From contig NZ_JAODNW010000003.1 of the NCBI RefSeq assembly GCF_025398255.1, forward strand, positions 186,001-250,000: a stretch of 64,000 bases of DNA, given 5' to 3'. The first letter of the stretch is position 1, and the number at the start of each line of letters is the position of its first letter. Of this stretch, positions 47,367 through 57,273 are shown piece by piece. This DNA comes from Chelativorans intermedius (GTDB lineage: Bacteria > Pseudomonadota > Alphaproteobacteria > Rhizobiales > Rhizobiaceae). Both the position numbers and the translations under genes were made by a program. The notes beneath the pieces were generated by a model. That model was not told the DNA's origin, did no database searches, and saw only the letters and a program-made list of their open reading frames with translations.

Positions 47367-47750
47367 TCAGGGCTTGCGCCGCTGTTCCAGAAGCTCCAAC
47401 AGCGCCTTTTCCTGCGTCGCGCGTTCGTGCTTTCGCACCGCGTTGTCATGCGCGCGCCCGGCGACTTCCACGCGGGCACGGGCGGCGGCAACCTTGCGCG
47501 TCTCGGCCATTGCCTGATCGAGCTGCCGTTCCTTCTCGTTCAGGGCGCGGGCGATGCGATCATGATAAAGGGCGGGAAAGAGGGAGGCGAAGCTGTCCGG
47601 CGCATCGAACTGCCGGGCGAGGGACTCGGCCTCCCGTTCGGCCGCCGATGCCTGCTCCAGATGCGCTGCGCGGCGTGTCTCGTGAAGCTCCTGAAGCTGC
47701 TTCTGGAGCTTGACGAGCCGCGCCAGCCGCTTGTGCCTGTCTCCTGCCAT
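47367..47750 (-). CDS. FliJ-like coiled-coil export protein
   Basis: 127 residues, almost entirely charged helix and coiled coil (about 5-60 and 75-125), with size and composition of FliJ, the stalk of the export ATPase. It starts three nt after the fliR stop. No strong sequence family could be recognised by eye, so the call leans on size, coiled coil and position. Confidence 0.6.
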   Translation of the reverse strand: MAGDRHKRLARLVKLQKQLQELHETRRAAHLEQASAAEREAESLARQFDAPDSFASLFPALYHDRIARALNEKERQLDQAMAETRKVAAARARVEVAGRAHDNAVRKHERATQEKALLELLEQRRKP

Positions 47751-47753
47751 CGT

Positions 47754-48500
47754 CTATCCGCCGATCGTGGTGGGAAGGAAGCCATCGACGAACAGGCGCA
47801 GAAAGGTGGCGATGCCGAAATAGAGAAGCAGCAGCCCGCCGGCGATGACGAAAGGCAAAGAGATGAAATAGATGGGAATCTGCGGGGTGAGCTTGTTGAT
47901 GAAACCGACGGCGAGATTGACCAGAATGGCATAGGCCACGAAGGGGCTGCCCAGCCGGATCATCACAAGGAAGGCTTGCGAGAGCGTGTCGGAAAGATCG
48001 ACCAGCGCGGCTTGCGGGTCGAACAGTCCATCCACCGGGGCCAGCTCGTAGGAGGCCACCAGCGCCTGGATGACGGCGTGGTGGAAATCGAAGACGAACA
48101 GCAGAAGCAGCGCCGAGAAGGAGATGAGGGCGGCAAGCTCCGGCTGCAGCTCGTTCTCCTCCACGGCCACGCCGCCGCCGGCCATCCCGAAACCGACCAT
48201 CATGGCCATGGCCGATCCGATGAACTGCAGCGCCAGCACGTAGAAGCGCGCCACCAGCCCGATGAGCGCACCGATCAGAACCTCCGAGCCGATGAGCACG
48301 AACATGGCCTGCGGCTGGCGCGAGACGTGCGGCACGATGGCGCCCCACAGATGCGCCAGCAGGGCGAGCGAGGCGGCGATGGCGACGAAGAGGCGCACCT
48401 GCACGGGAAGGCGGGCGCTGCCCAACCCCGGCATCAGCATGAAGCAGGCGCCAATGCGGCAGAAGGCGAGGAAGGCGGCGAGGATGGCCGTCTCGATCAT
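47754..48500 (-). CDS. fliR: Flagellar export gate protein FliR
   Basis: 248 residues, about six membrane helices, with FCRIGACFMLMPGLGSARLP at the N-terminus and GSPFVAYAILVNLAVGFINKLTPQI. It forms the FliPQR pore of the flagellar type III secretion system. It lies 9 bp after flhA. Confidence 0.95.
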   Translation of the reverse strand: MIETAILAAFLAFCRIGACFMLMPGLGSARLPVQVRLFVAIAASLALLAHLWGAIVPHVSRQPQAMFVLIGSEVLIGALIGLVARFYVLALQFIGSAMAMMVGFGMAGGGVAVEENELQPELAALISFSALLLLFVFDFHHAVIQALVASYELAPVDGLFDPQAALVDLSDTLSQAFLVMIRLGSPFVAYAILVNLAVGFINKLTPQIPIYFISLPFVIAGGLLLLYFGIATFLRLFVDGFLPTTIGG

Positions 48501-48509
48501 CGCGCGGGG

Positions 48510-50597
48510 TCAGGAGATGGAGCCCAGAACGCTGATCTCCACCCCCTTGGCGATCTCGACATGGCTCAGCACGGGCAGGGTGGGGAAGAGGCGTTCGACG
48601 ATCATGCGCACATAGGGCCGTGCCTCGGGGGCGGTGACCAGCACGAAGCGCTCTCCGGCGTCGATATGGGTGCGGATGGCCTTGCTCGCCTCCTGCCCGA
48701 ACTCCTCCAGTTGGCGCGGATCGATGTCGAACTCGCGCACCTCGCCCTTGGCGTCGCGCTTCAGCGCCTGGTGGAAGGCCAGGTCCCAGCGGTTGCCGAG
48801 GCGCAGGACCTTCAGGACGCCGCCCTCGGAAAGGTCGCCACAGATCTGCTGCGCCATGCGGATGCGCACATGCTCCACGATCTGCTCCGTGCGGCGGATG
48901 TGCGGCGCGATCTCCGCGATGGCCTCGATGATGAGATGCAGGTTGCGGATCGACACGCGCTCCGCCAGCAGAAGCTTCAGCACCGCCTGCAGGCCCGGAT
49001 AGGTGATGTGGGCGGAGCAGATTTCGTCGGCCAGCTTGCGGTATTCCGGGTCCAGCCGGTCGATCAGCGCTTTCATGTCCTTGTAGGAGAGAAGCTGCGG
49101 CAGGTTGTTGCGGATCACCTCGCTCAGATGCGTCAGCAGCACCGACATGTTGTCGGCATAGGCAAGCTGCTTGCTCTTCAGCTCCTCGATAAACATCTCG
49201 GAGACCGAGTAGGCGCGCATCCCGAAGGCCGGCTCCTTCACCTCCTCGCCGGGCAGGTCCGGGGCAGGCTTGCTGCCCAGAAGAACGGTCAGCTCCCCGA
49301 CGCGAAGCTGATGTTCGGCCACCACCGTGCCGTGGATGTTGATGCGGTAGCTCTTGGGCGGGATGGTGAAATCGTCGGTCAGACGCACCTCGGGCACCAC
49401 GAAGCCGTATTGGGCGGCGAACTTCTTCCGCATCTTGTTCATGCGGAAGGCCAGTTCCTGGTGCGAGGCGATGAGCCGTGTGGAAAGCTGCTTGCCCACC
49501 AACAGCTCGATCTCGGCCGTCTTCAGCGAGGATTTGACGGAGTTCTGCTCTTCCTCGGCGGCGTGCAGCTTCCTGCGCCGCTCTGCTTCGGCAACCGCCT
49601 CCTCGCGTGCCTTCTCGCGCCGCGGCAGCACGTAGCCGAGCCCCGCCATGACGCCTGCCAGCGCCAGGAAGGGCAGGGCCGGCAGTCCCGGCATGAGCGC
49701 AAGCGTGGCAAGCAGCGCAGCAGCCACGAACAGGGCGCGCGGATAGGCGCCAAGCTGCCCGAAGACGGCCTGATCGGCCGAGCCGCGCGTGCCCCCCTTC
49801 GAGACGAGAAGGCCGGCGGCAAGCGAGACGATGAGCGCAGGAATCTGTGTCACGAGGCCATCGCCCACCGACAGCTTGGTGAAGACGTCGGACGCCTGGG
49901 CGAGGTCCATGCCATGGCGCGAATAGCCGATGGCGATGCCGCCCACGATGTTGATGGCGGTGATCACGAGACCGGCAATGGCATCGCCGCGCACGAATTT
50001 CGAGGCGCCGTCCATGGCGCCGAAGAAGGCGCTTTCCTCCTCCAGCTCGCGGCGCCGGCGCTGCGCCTCCTTGTCGTCGATGGTGCCGGCGGAAAGATCG
50101 GCGTCGATGGACATCTGCTTGCCCGGAATGGCATCGAGCGTGAAGCGCGCGCCCACCTCGGCGATGCGGGTCGAGCCCTTGGTGATGACCACGAAGTTCA
50201 CCACGATGAGGATGAGGAAGACGATGAGCCCGATGACGAAGTCGCCGCTCATCACCAGCCTGGAGAAGCCGCCGATGACATGGCCTGCCGCGTTTGTGCC
50301 TTCGTGGCCGTTGGACAGGATCATGCGCGTCGTCGCGATGTTGAGCGACAGGCGCATCATGGTGGCGATCAGAAGCACGGTGGGGAAGGAGGAGAAGTCG
50401 AGCGGGCGCTGAATCCACAGGGCCACCATCAGGATGAGCACCGAGAAGGCGATGGAGAAGGCAAGGCCGACATCGATGAGAAAGGGCGGAATGGGCAGGA
50501 ACAGCACCGCCAGAATGATGACGATGCCGACCGCAAAGCCGATGTCACGCCCATGCCGCCGCGGCTGCGTGCCCGCAAAGGTTTCGCTCAACGCCAT
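48510..50597 (-). CDS. flhA: Flagellar export gate protein FlhA
   Basis: 695 residues. Eight helices in the N-terminal half carry the FHIPEP-type block ([29 protein letters not shown] in part). The cytoplasmic half (about 350-695) docks chaperone-substrate complexes. It selects and exports flagellar proteins. The ATG at 50597 is five nt from GGAGG. A GTG two codons earlier is less well placed. Confidence 0.97.
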   Translation of the reverse strand: MALSETFAGTQPRRHGRDIGFAVGIVIILAVLFLPIPPFLIDVGLAFSIAFSVLILMVALWIQRPLDFSSFPTVLLIATMMRLSLNIATTRMILSNGHEGTNAAGHVIGGFSRLVMSGDFVIGLIVFLILIVVNFVVITKGSTRIAEVGARFTLDAIPGKQMSIDADLSAGTIDDKEAQRRRRELEEESAFFGAMDGASKFVRGDAIAGLVITAINIVGGIAIGYSRHGMDLAQASDVFTKLSVGDGLVTQIPALIVSLAAGLLVSKGGTRGSADQAVFGQLGAYPRALFVAAALLATLALMPGLPALPFLALAGVMAGLGYVLPRREKAREEAVAEAERRRKLHAAEEEQNSVKSSLKTAEIELLVGKQLSTRLIASHQELAFRMNKMRKKFAAQYGFVVPEVRLTDDFTIPPKSYRINIHGTVVAEHQLRVGELTVLLGSKPAPDLPGEEVKEPAFGMRAYSVSEMFIEELKSKQLAYADNMSVLLTHLSEVIRNNLPQLLSYKDMKALIDRLDPEYRKLADEICSAHITYPGLQAVLKLLLAERVSIRNLHLIIEAIAEIAPHIRRTEQIVEHVRIRMAQQICGDLSEGGVLKVLRLGNRWDLAFHQALKRDAKGEVREFDIDPRQLEEFGQEASKAIRTHIDAGERFVLVTAPEARPYVRMIVERLFPTLPVLSHVEIAKGVEISVLGSIS

Positions 50598-50682
50598 CTG
50601 CACCTCCTTGTGGGCTGCGAGGATAGGATGCGAAGCTTGTGCGAGGGCGGAAAGGATGGGCGGCGATCAGGCCGGGGAGGGC

Positions 50683-50949
50683 TCAAAACCCGTCCTGGAT
50701 TCTCTGAAAGATCACCGTCGTGAAGGAGGAAATCTGCGCTCCGACGAATGGCCCGGAGAACGCCACGGCAAGCAGGATGGCCACGATCTTCGGCACGAAG
50801 GTCAGCGTGATCTCCTGCACCTGGGTCAGGGCCTGGACAAGCGCGATGCCGACACCCACCACCATGGCGACGATCACCGCCGGGCTGGCGGCCACAAGCA
50901 CCGTCCAGATGGCATATTGCACGATGTCGAGGGCGTCGGCCTCATTCAT
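50683..50949 (-). CDS. fliQ: Flagellar export gate protein FliQ
   Basis: 88 residues with two helices and the motif GIALVQALTQVQEITLTFVPK. It joins FliP and FliR in the export pore. It lies between flgD (2 bp apart) and flhA. Confidence 0.95.
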   Translation of the reverse strand: MNEADALDIVQYAIWTVLVAASPAVIVAMVVGVGIALVQALTQVQEITLTFVPKIVAILLAVAFSGPFVGAQISSFTTVIFQRIQDGF

Positions 50950-50951
50950 GG

Positions 50952-51344
50952 TCAGCGGATGACCACGCCGGGTCCGACGACGATCTCCTCGCCACCTTCC
51001 AGCGTGGCCACCACGCCGTCGCTGTAGATCTTTACCTGGGAGACCGTGCCGCTCACCGAGCCATCGGCCGAGGTGATCTCGCGGCCGACGAGGCCGCCGG
51101 CCTGGGACAGCGAGGCAGCGGCCAGAAGCTGGTCCAGCTTGTCGTTGATTCTCACCGACTGCTCGACCTGCGAAAAGCTTGCAAGCTGCGCCACATACTC
51201 GGTGGAATCCATGGGCGCGGTCGGATCCTGGTTGCGCATCTCGGCGACCAGCAGCCTCAGGAATGCCTGATAGTCCACCGTCTGCGGTGCAGCGGTGGAG
51301 GATGTCTGGTTGCCGGCCGTGCCCGTGACCGTCGAAACGTCCAT
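50952..51344 (-). CDS. flgD: Flagellar hook cap protein FlgD (short)
   Basis: 130 residues. The conserved N-terminal FlgD block is present (YQAFLRLLVAEMRNQDPTAP, DSTEYVAQLASFSQVEQS). The C-terminal FLG/Tudor-like part is nearly absent, as in other members of this order. It caps the growing hook. Confidence 0.93.
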   Translation of the reverse strand: MDVSTVTGTAGNQTSSTAAPQTVDYQAFLRLLVAEMRNQDPTAPMDSTEYVAQLASFSQVEQSVRINDKLDQLLAAASLSQAGGLVGREITSADGSVSGTVSQVKIYSDGVVATLEGGEEIVVGPGVVIR

Positions 51345-51355
51345 GCCCGTCTCCT

Positions 51356-51790
51356 CTATTCTGCGACCGCCCTGGAGAGCGCGTCTTCCCTCGGTCTTCC
51401 TGCCGCCAGAATCTCTTCCTCCAGCGGGTAGAGGGCGCGGATCGCCTTCAGCGCATCATAGACGCGGCCCTCGCACACCAGCGTGTCCACGTGCTTCAGC
51501 CCCGCCAGCACGCGCGCGTTGCGGAACACGCCCAGAAGATTGGCGAGCGTGTCGCGGAAGACCTCGCGCGCCTTCTCCGCGCCCTCGGGATCCATCAGCA
51601 TGATCTGCGCCGCGAAATAGAGCTGGCGCAGCGGCGTGCGCGCGTCCTCCGGTTGCAGTACGTGGTTCTGCAGCAGGAACTGCACGTCGTTGAGAAATTC
51701 CAGCGAGACCTTCCTGTCGACCCTGATGACGGCGCCGTTGACGTAGATCTTCTCTCCCGCCTTGAGCGATATCTTCAGTGTGTTGGTCAT
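51356..51790 (-). CDS. flbT: Flagellin mRNA regulator FlbT
   Basis: 144 residues: [40 protein letters not shown]. In alphaproteobacteria FlbT binds flagellin mRNA and restrains its translation. Its ATG overlaps the flaF stop as ATGA. The start is chosen at that overlap. Confidence 0.94.
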   Translation of the reverse strand: MTNTLKISLKAGEKIYVNGAVIRVDRKVSLEFLNDVQFLLQNHVLQPEDARTPLRQLYFAAQIMLMDPEGAEKAREVFRDTLANLLGVFRNARVLAGLKHVDTLVCEGRVYDALKAIRALYPLEEEILAAGRPREDALSRAVAE

Positions 51791-52134
51791 TTCAGGCCGT
51801 CGCGGATGATCTGCGAGATTTCGATGAGTCCGTCGAAATTCTCGGAGCGCCCCTGGCGGATCGCCTCGCCCTCGCGCAGGAGCCAAAGGCCGATGGAGAT
51901 CAGGTTGGCGCGCAGTTCCTTCGGCAGCTCATTGTCCGGGCTGCCCAGATCGCTCAGAAGCGCGGTCCACACCCGGTTCATGAACAGGATGGCGTCGATC
52001 GCCTCGGGGGAGCCGGCTCCCGCCTCGCGGGCGGCCGTCAGAAGCTCGATGGAGCGCGTCAGCACCTGGCGTTCGCGGTCCTTCGCGTCGGCCACCGAAT
52101 CTGTCTGAACCTCGCTGTAGGAAAACTGGTACAT
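51787..52134 (-). CDS. flaF: Flagellin regulator FlaF
   Basis: 115 residues: [10 protein letters not shown] at the N-terminus and [20 protein letters not shown]. FlaF promotes flagellin synthesis or secretion against FlbT. The frame opens 10 codons earlier, but MYQF is the conserved start. Coupled to flbT by a 4-bp overlap. Confidence 0.93.
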   Translation of the reverse strand: MYQFSYSEVQTDSVADAKDRERQVLTRSIELLTAAREAGAGSPEAIDAILFMNRVWTALLSDLGSPDNELPKELRANLISIGLWLLREGEAIRQGRSENFDGLIEISQIIRDGLK

Positions 52135-52160
52135 GGTTTCTTGGGTCCCGCCCCCGATCG

Positions 52161-53204
52161 TCACAGATAATTCACGAGGCTGAGCTGCCGGATGCGGCCG
52201 GTCAGCGCATAGGCCGTCTCGATCTGGGTCAGCAGCTCGTTGACCCTCGTCGCTGCCTCATAGGTATCGACCCCTTCGAGATCCCTGACCAGCGCGTTGA
52301 ACAGGTCCCTTTGCGAAGAGATGCGCGTGTTGGCTTCCTCGATGCGCCCCTGGACGAGGCCGACCTCGCTCTGGGTTCGAGCAAGGTCGGCCACTGCCCC
52401 CCCGACGAGCGTGGTGGAGCGCTCGTAGAGCGTTTGCATCGCCTCGTCGCCAAGCGGTATCTGCAGAAGGTCGCTCAGCGCTGCCGTTGCCATGGCCAGC
52501 CTGCGCATACCCCGTTCGTTGGCCGTGGCCGAGGTCTCGGCCGTCTCGTTCAGCGTGATGCGGGTGGTGATCTTCTGGTCGGAGGCATTGGACCAGGCAT
52601 CGGTCCAGCCCGTGCCCATGAAGCTTGCCTCCACGACATCCAGAAAGGCGTCCATCTGCGCTGCCGTGATGTTCGCGGCCGCGGGGTCCGTCTGGGGGAA
52701 GCCGAAATGGCTCGCAAACAGCGTGTCGAACTGGGCCTTGTTGGGCGAGGCGGGGTCGGTGAAATCGTTGATCGGCGCCTCGTCGGTGTTGATGCCGGCG
52801 AACAGATACTCGCCGTTCAGGCTGCTGTTGAGAACGCTGGTCATCGACTCCAGTGCGTGGCGAGCGCTGGCGCGGATCACCTGTGTGTCCGTGTCCCCGG
52901 AGGAGGCGGCAGTCAGCGCCTCCAGGACATCCTGGGAAATCCTGCCGAGCTTCTCCAGGGCATCCTGCGTGGCGTCGAGCCGTGCGGTCGCCAGCCCGTT
53001 GGTGGCGGCAAGGTTCTCCAGCCGGGCGATGTCCCGCGTGGCCGAGAAGCTGGTGGCGGCACGCGCGCCGAGCGTAACGCCCGGATCGGCCAGGCGCCCG
53101 GTGCTCATCTCTTCCTGGGCGCGCGAGAGGTCCGCCTGCATGCGCATGAGCTGGTGGCGCAGGGTCTGCGAGAGGCTGAGGGTGGAGATGAAGGACGTCT
53201 TCAT
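52161..53204 (-). CDS. flgL: Hook-filament junction protein FlgL
   Basis: 347 residues of the flagellin-like superfamily. The N-terminal helix is SFISTLSLSQTLRHQLMRMQ and the C-terminal helix AATRVNELLTQIETAYALTG. It joins the hook to the filament with FlgK. It lies 2 bp after flgK. Confidence 0.95.
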   Translation of the reverse strand: MKTSFISTLSLSQTLRHQLMRMQADLSRAQEEMSTGRLADPGVTLGARAATSFSATRDIARLENLAATNGLATARLDATQDALEKLGRISQDVLEALTAASSGDTDTQVIRASARHALESMTSVLNSSLNGEYLFAGINTDEAPINDFTDPASPNKAQFDTLFASHFGFPQTDPAAANITAAQMDAFLDVVEASFMGTGWTDAWSNASDQKITTRITLNETAETSATANERGMRRLAMATAALSDLLQIPLGDEAMQTLYERSTTLVGGAVADLARTQSEVGLVQGRIEEANTRISSQRDLFNALVRDLEGVDTYEAATRVNELLTQIETAYALTGRIRQLSLVNYL

Positions 53205-53206
53205 GG

Positions 53207-54655
53207 TCAGCGCGTGGCCTCCATCAGAGCCGACAGCATCGTGTCGATGGTGGCGATCAGCCGGGCGGACGCCTCATAGGAATTTTCCAGATCGAGCAGC
53301 AGCGACATTTCCTCGTCGATGTTCACGCCGGTGGCATCGGAGAGCACGGTCTGGGTGTGCGTAGCCAGCGCCTCCTTGGTCTGCGCGCCTCTCGCGGCGT
53401 CCTTGCGCAGGCTTTCAAGCCAGCCGATGGATTCGGCGGCGAAGGCGTTGAGGCTCTGCGTGGCCTCCAGCCCGCCTGCCGGGTCGAAGCTCATCGGCGC
53501 GTCGAGCTTGCCCAGATAGGCGTTCAGAAGGTCGGCATAGGAAGCGCCGCCCTCGGTGTTGTGCACATAGCCGGCGCCGTTGGCGCCGCCGTCGCGCAAG
53601 AGATCCGGATCGGCGAGGAAAGACGTGTTGAGCGCGATATTGCCGGCCAGCCCGTGCACCAGCGTGGCCGCCGCCGGCAGGGCCGGCCCGCCAGGCCAGG
53701 TGAAAAGCCCCGCCCGGTCGGCCAGGGTGCCGCTCGGGTCGGTTTCGGCAAAGGCGGTGATGAGGCCGCGCGCCGTCTCGTCGAGCTGGCGCTGCATCTG
53801 CACGGCCACGGTGTCGCGCAGCTGCAGGTTCGCCGCCAGGCTTCCCGCCGCGCTGGTGTTGCCGCCGCTGCCGGCGGCCAGCGGCACGCCGTCGATGTAG
53901 ACGGCATTGCCCGTCATGCCGGGGGCATAGGTGCTGTTGGGCGAGAAGGTGACGGTGCGCGCCACAGTCTCGAAGAGGGTCACGCCATCGCCCGTCACCA
54001 GCATCATGTCGTTGTCGCCGCGCGCCACCGACGAAACCGGCACATAGGCCGAAATGTCCTTGAGAAGCGCGTCGCGCCGGTCGAGGGCGTCGGAGATGTC
54101 GCGGCCGGCGCGCGTGCCGGTCACGACCTCATTGTTGGCGGCCTCGAACTCGGCGAGAAGCCGGTTCAGCTCCCCCACCGAGGTGGCGATCTCCCGGTCG
54201 AGCTCGGCGCGGAAGGACTGCACGGTGGCGGTGCCCTCGTTGAGGGAGCGCACGACCCCGCGCGCGGCCTCCATCACGCTTTGCGCTGCCGACTGGCTGG
54301 AGGGCGTGGCGGCGTAGCTTTGCAGCGCTTCCTGCAATGCCGTCAGGGCGGCAGCCGGCGAGCCGGCATTGTCCACGCCGTTCACCCGCACCTGAAGCGT
54401 ATCCAGACCCTTGGAAAGGACGGACTGGCCGCTCCACTGGGAAAGGGCGGAAAGGTTCTGGCGGAACAGGGCATCGTCGGTCGCCCGCCGGATGCCGGTG
54501 ATGCGGGCGCCGTCGCCGGAGCTGGCAAGTGCCGCGGAACGGCGGGCATAGTCCGGATTGGACGCCTCGGAGATGTTGCGCGAAACGATGTCGGTCCTGC
54601 GCGACGTGTTGAACAGTGCCGACTGGGCCGTACTCAATGCGGACGTAAGCGACAT
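53207..54655 (-). CDS. flgK: Hook-filament junction protein FlgK
   Basis: 482 residues: N-terminal SLTSALSTAQSALFNTSRRT with NISEASNPDYARR, and C-terminal EEMSLLLDLENSYEASARLI. Axial protein exported through the gate. It follows flgE by 32 bp. Confidence 0.95.
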   Translation of the reverse strand: MSLTSALSTAQSALFNTSRRTDIVSRNISEASNPDYARRSAALASSGDGARITGIRRATDDALFRQNLSALSQWSGQSVLSKGLDTLQVRVNGVDNAGSPAAALTALQEALQSYAATPSSQSAAQSVMEAARGVVRSLNEGTATVQSFRAELDREIATSVGELNRLLAEFEAANNEVVTGTRAGRDISDALDRRDALLKDISAYVPVSSVARGDNDMMLVTGDGVTLFETVARTVTFSPNSTYAPGMTGNAVYIDGVPLAAGSGGNTSAAGSLAANLQLRDTVAVQMQRQLDETARGLITAFAETDPSGTLADRAGLFTWPGGPALPAAATLVHGLAGNIALNTSFLADPDLLRDGGANGAGYVHNTEGGASYADLLNAYLGKLDAPMSFDPAGGLEATQSLNAFAAESIGWLESLRKDAARGAQTKEALATHTQTVLSDATGVNIDEEMSLLLDLENSYEASARLIATIDTMLSALMEATR

Positions 54656-54687
54656 TGCCTGCCTTCCTGTCCCCTCTTAATGCCTGG

Positions 54688-55836
54688 CTACCTCTTCAGG
54701 TTGACCAGAACCTCCATGAGCTCCGAGCCGGTCTGGAACACCTTGGAGTTTGCCGTGTAGCTGCGTTGGGACTGGATCATCTCGGTCAGCTCCTCGGCGA
54801 TGTCGACATTGGAATTCTCCAGGGCGCCGGAGACCACCTTGCCGACGCCGATCTCCGCGGCATTGCCGTAGAAGATGGGACCGGAATCCGGGCTTTGGGC
54901 GAACACGTTGCCCGACAGCACCTCGAGCTGGTCCGGGCTCGCGACCTTGCCGAACTGGATCTCGTAGAGAGCCACGAAGGAGCCATCCTCGTATTGCGCG
55001 TAGACCGTGCCGTCGGTGTCGATCTGGATCGTATCGATCTCGCTTCCCAGCGTGCCGTTCGTTTCGGCCTGGTCTAGCTGGTATTCGTTGCCCGTCTGGC
55101 TCAGCGAGAAGTCGAGGGCGATCGTCTGGCCCATGGGCAGGTTCGCCGTTCCCGACACCGTGTCGGTCAACGTTCCCGCGGACGCGTTGAAGCTGGCCGT
55201 GCCGAAGGCGTTTCCGTTCACGGTGATGTCCCAGTCGGCTTCGCCCGTGGCGACGTTTTCGCTCACCTTCTCGAAGACGATCTCCATCACCTGCGTGTTG
55301 CCGGTCTGATCGACATAGGACAGCGAGGTGGTGTGCGTGTGGCCGACATCGGCATCGGCCGGCAGATTGGCCGCGAAGCTGCCCTCGCTCGACGGCGTGG
55401 GCAGGCGGTTCTCGGCCTCGATGCTGATCGGCTCCTCTGCGCCCGTCTGGATATTCTTGCCGATCAAGTAGAAGCCTGCGGCGTTGACAAGCCGACCGGC
55501 CTCGTCGGGGACGAAGGAGCCGGCGCGCGTCAGGAAGTTCTGCCCGTCCGCGTTTTGAACCTTGAAGAAGCCGTCGCCATCAATGGCCAGGTCGGTGACC
55601 GATGTGGTGTATTGCAGAACGCCCTGCGTGGAAATCGAATGGCGCACCGTCGTCGTCACGCCGCCCGAATTGTAGGCGCCGGCCGTGCTGGGCAGGACAA
55701 GGCTGGAAAATTCGGTGCTGGCCCGCTTGTAGCCGTTGGTGCTGGAATTGGCGATGTTGTCGGCGACCGTGGACAGGCGGTTGGCCTGTCCGTTCATACC
55801 GGAGACGCCGGTTTTCATCATGCCGTACAGACTCAT
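54688..55836 (-). CDS. flgE: Flagellar hook protein FlgE
   Basis: 382 residues. The N-terminus is MSLYGMMKTGVSGMNGQANR with NSSTNGYKRASTEF, and the C-terminus ELTEMIQSQRSYTANSKVF. It polymerises into the hook. The start at 55836 gives the conserved N-terminus; the frame stays open upstream without coding character. In relatives flgE is the direct target of FtcR, encoded next to it. Confidence 0.96.
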   Translation of the reverse strand: MSLYGMMKTGVSGMNGQANRLSTVADNIANSSTNGYKRASTEFSSLVLPSTAGAYNSGGVTTTVRHSISTQGVLQYTTSVTDLAIDGDGFFKVQNADGQNFLTRAGSFVPDEAGRLVNAAGFYLIGKNIQTGAEEPISIEAENRLPTPSSEGSFAANLPADADVGHTHTTSLSYVDQTGNTQVMEIVFEKVSENVATGEADWDITVNGNAFGTASFNASAGTLTDTVSGTANLPMGQTIALDFSLSQTGNEYQLDQAETNGTLGSEIDTIQIDTDGTVYAQYEDGSFVALYEIQFGKVASPDQLEVLSGNVFAQSPDSGPIFYGNAAEIGVGKVVSGALENSNVDIAEELTEMIQSQRSYTANSKVFQTGSELMEVLVNLKR

Positions 55837-55925
55837 TGCAGGCCCTCGTCGCTTTCTTGTTCCCGAGGGGAGAGTAGACGGCGGGACTTGCGTGAAGCTG
55901 GCCTGTCGCCGGTTTTTGGCCCCAC

Positions 55926-56597
55926 CTAAACGACCAGCCGATAGCCGAGATAGCGCTTGGATTCGATGGGGTCGAAGCCCAGCCTGGTGCGCAGCTTCTT
56001 GCGAAGCTTGCTGATGTGGCTTTCCACCACGTTCTCCTCGACCTCTTCGTCGAAGATGCCGTAGATGGCGTTGAAGATCTGCGTCTTGGTCACGCGGGGC
56101 GGGGCGTTGCCGGCCAGATATTCCAGGATCCGGCGCTCGCGGCGCGGCAGGGGCAGGGGCTCGCCGTCGATCTCGGGATCGCGCCCGTCGGCAAAGATGC
56201 GCATCGGCCCGACGTCGGTGAAGCTCGGCTCCTGGTGCTGGGCGCGGCGGCTGATGGCGGTGATGCGCGCAAGGATCTCGCGCACATGCACAGGCTTGCG
56301 CACCACATCGTCGACACCGTATTCGAAAAGCCTGAGCGTGTCTTCCAGCGAGTTCTGCTCGCTCAGCGCGATGACCGGCGCATTGGAGCGGTCGCGGATG
56401 CTGCGCGCCGGCTTCTCGGGCGCCTCGCACTGGCCGAGAAGAAAGGCGCTGACGGCCTTCAAATCGTCTTCAGGCGCCGTTTCCACCCATTCCCGGAACT
56501 CCCCGGGGCGAAAACCTGCCGTGGCGACCCCCTCCCGACCGAAAAGTGAACTGTACCCCTCGGTTACGAGCTCCCGCTCATCCACCACAACAATCAT
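55926..56597 (-). CDS. ftcR: Flagellar response regulator FtcR/Rem
   Basis: 223 residues. The receiver domain (1-120) keeps acidic residues Asp6/Glu7 and a C-terminal Lys (VVRKPVHV) but has no aspartate where the phosphoacceptor should be: the third strand reads [12 protein letters not shown] (Gly55-Gln56 region). The OmpR-type winged helix (about 125-223) is intact ([22 protein letters not shown]). In Brucella and Sinorhizobium this orphan regulator activates flgE and late genes. The start GTG/ATG context is AT-rich. Confidence 0.94.
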   Translation of the reverse strand: MIVVVDERELVTEGYSSLFGREGVATAGFRPGEFREWVETAPEDDLKAVSAFLLGQCEAPEKPARSIRDRSNAPVIALSEQNSLEDTLRLFEYGVDDVVRKPVHVREILARITAISRRAQHQEPSFTDVGPMRIFADGRDPEIDGEPLPLPRRERRILEYLAGNAPPRVTKTQIFNAIYGIFDEEVEENVVESHISKLRKKLRTRLGFDPIESKRYLGYRLVV

Positions 56598-56721
56598 CAG
56601 CCCGCCTCCGAATCAGTTGCCTGTCAAGAGGTACCCGCTGATGGGAATCACACACAACCATTATTTTTCGTAACAAATTTTTAGGGATTCGTGAGCACCG
56701 CCGTCCGAATCGCGATTTCAA
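56598..56721 (-). promoter_or_regulatory. AT-rich spacer upstream of ftcR
   Basis: This 124-bp gap is much more AT-rich than its surroundings (runs such as AAAAATTT and GAAAAATAATGG on the minus strand). It is the best place for a promoter driving ftcR and the downstream hook genes. I cannot define -35/-10 boxes with confidence. Confidence 0.4.
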
Positions 56722-57273
56722 TCAGGAATTGCAGAAAGCACGGGCTTTGGGCGTCCATGCGCCGAAGCCGACAGCCACCATGTTGGTGATGACTCTGCAC
56801 AGATAGCGCTTCTGCGCGGGGTCGTTGTCGGGACCGGCGTGATAGCGCGCCACCGCCATGGACCAGGTGCCGTGCCGGCGTTTGAGCTGGCTGAGGAAAC
56901 GGGCGGCATAGTCGACGTTGCGGGCCGGGTTCAGCATTTCGCCGATGCTGCGGAAGTGCTCGCCGTGATAGTGATGATTGATCTGCATGCAGCCCAGGTC
57001 GATGAGCTTCACGCCACGCCCGCGCGCCTCGGAAAAGACGTGCACCGCTTCACTGGCGCTCTTCGCAAACACAGCCTTGCCCTCGATGTTCAACGCATAG
57101 GGCTGCAGGCTGCCTTTCACCCCGGTTTCTGTCAGGCCCACGGCATACAGAATGCCCGGCGGAATGTCGTATCTGTCCGCTGCGCGCAGGATCTCGGCCT
57201 CGCAGGGATTGGCCGCGGCGATCGTTACGGACAGGAGAAGGCTAGATATAGAGACCGCCGCGCGCAGCGCCAT
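56722..57273 (-). CDS. Lytic transglycosylase of the flagellar cluster
   Basis: 183 residues with a signal peptide (to about IAAANP). The SLT domain has the catalytic glutamate in AVGLTETGVKG and GCMQINHHYHGEHF, ARYHAGPD. It probably opens peptidoglycan for the rod, the task done by the FlgJ C-domain in enterics. Its start overlaps fliK by 32 bp, with CAGGAG upstream. Confidence 0.88.
   Translation of the reverse strand: MALRAAVSISSLLLSVTIAAANPCEAEILRAADRYDIPPGILYAVGLTETGVKGSLQPYALNIEGKAVFAKSASEAVHVFSEARGRGVKLIDLGCMQINHHYHGEHFRSIGEMLNPARNVDYAARFLSQLKRRHGTWSMAVARYHAGPDNDPAQKRYLCRVITNMVAVGFGAWTPKARAFCNS

Noticed and set aside
47349-50723. 1124-codon open frame on the plus strand opposite fliR and flhA
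   Set aside because: Only composition-driven antisense translation; the minus-strand flagellar genes account for the region.
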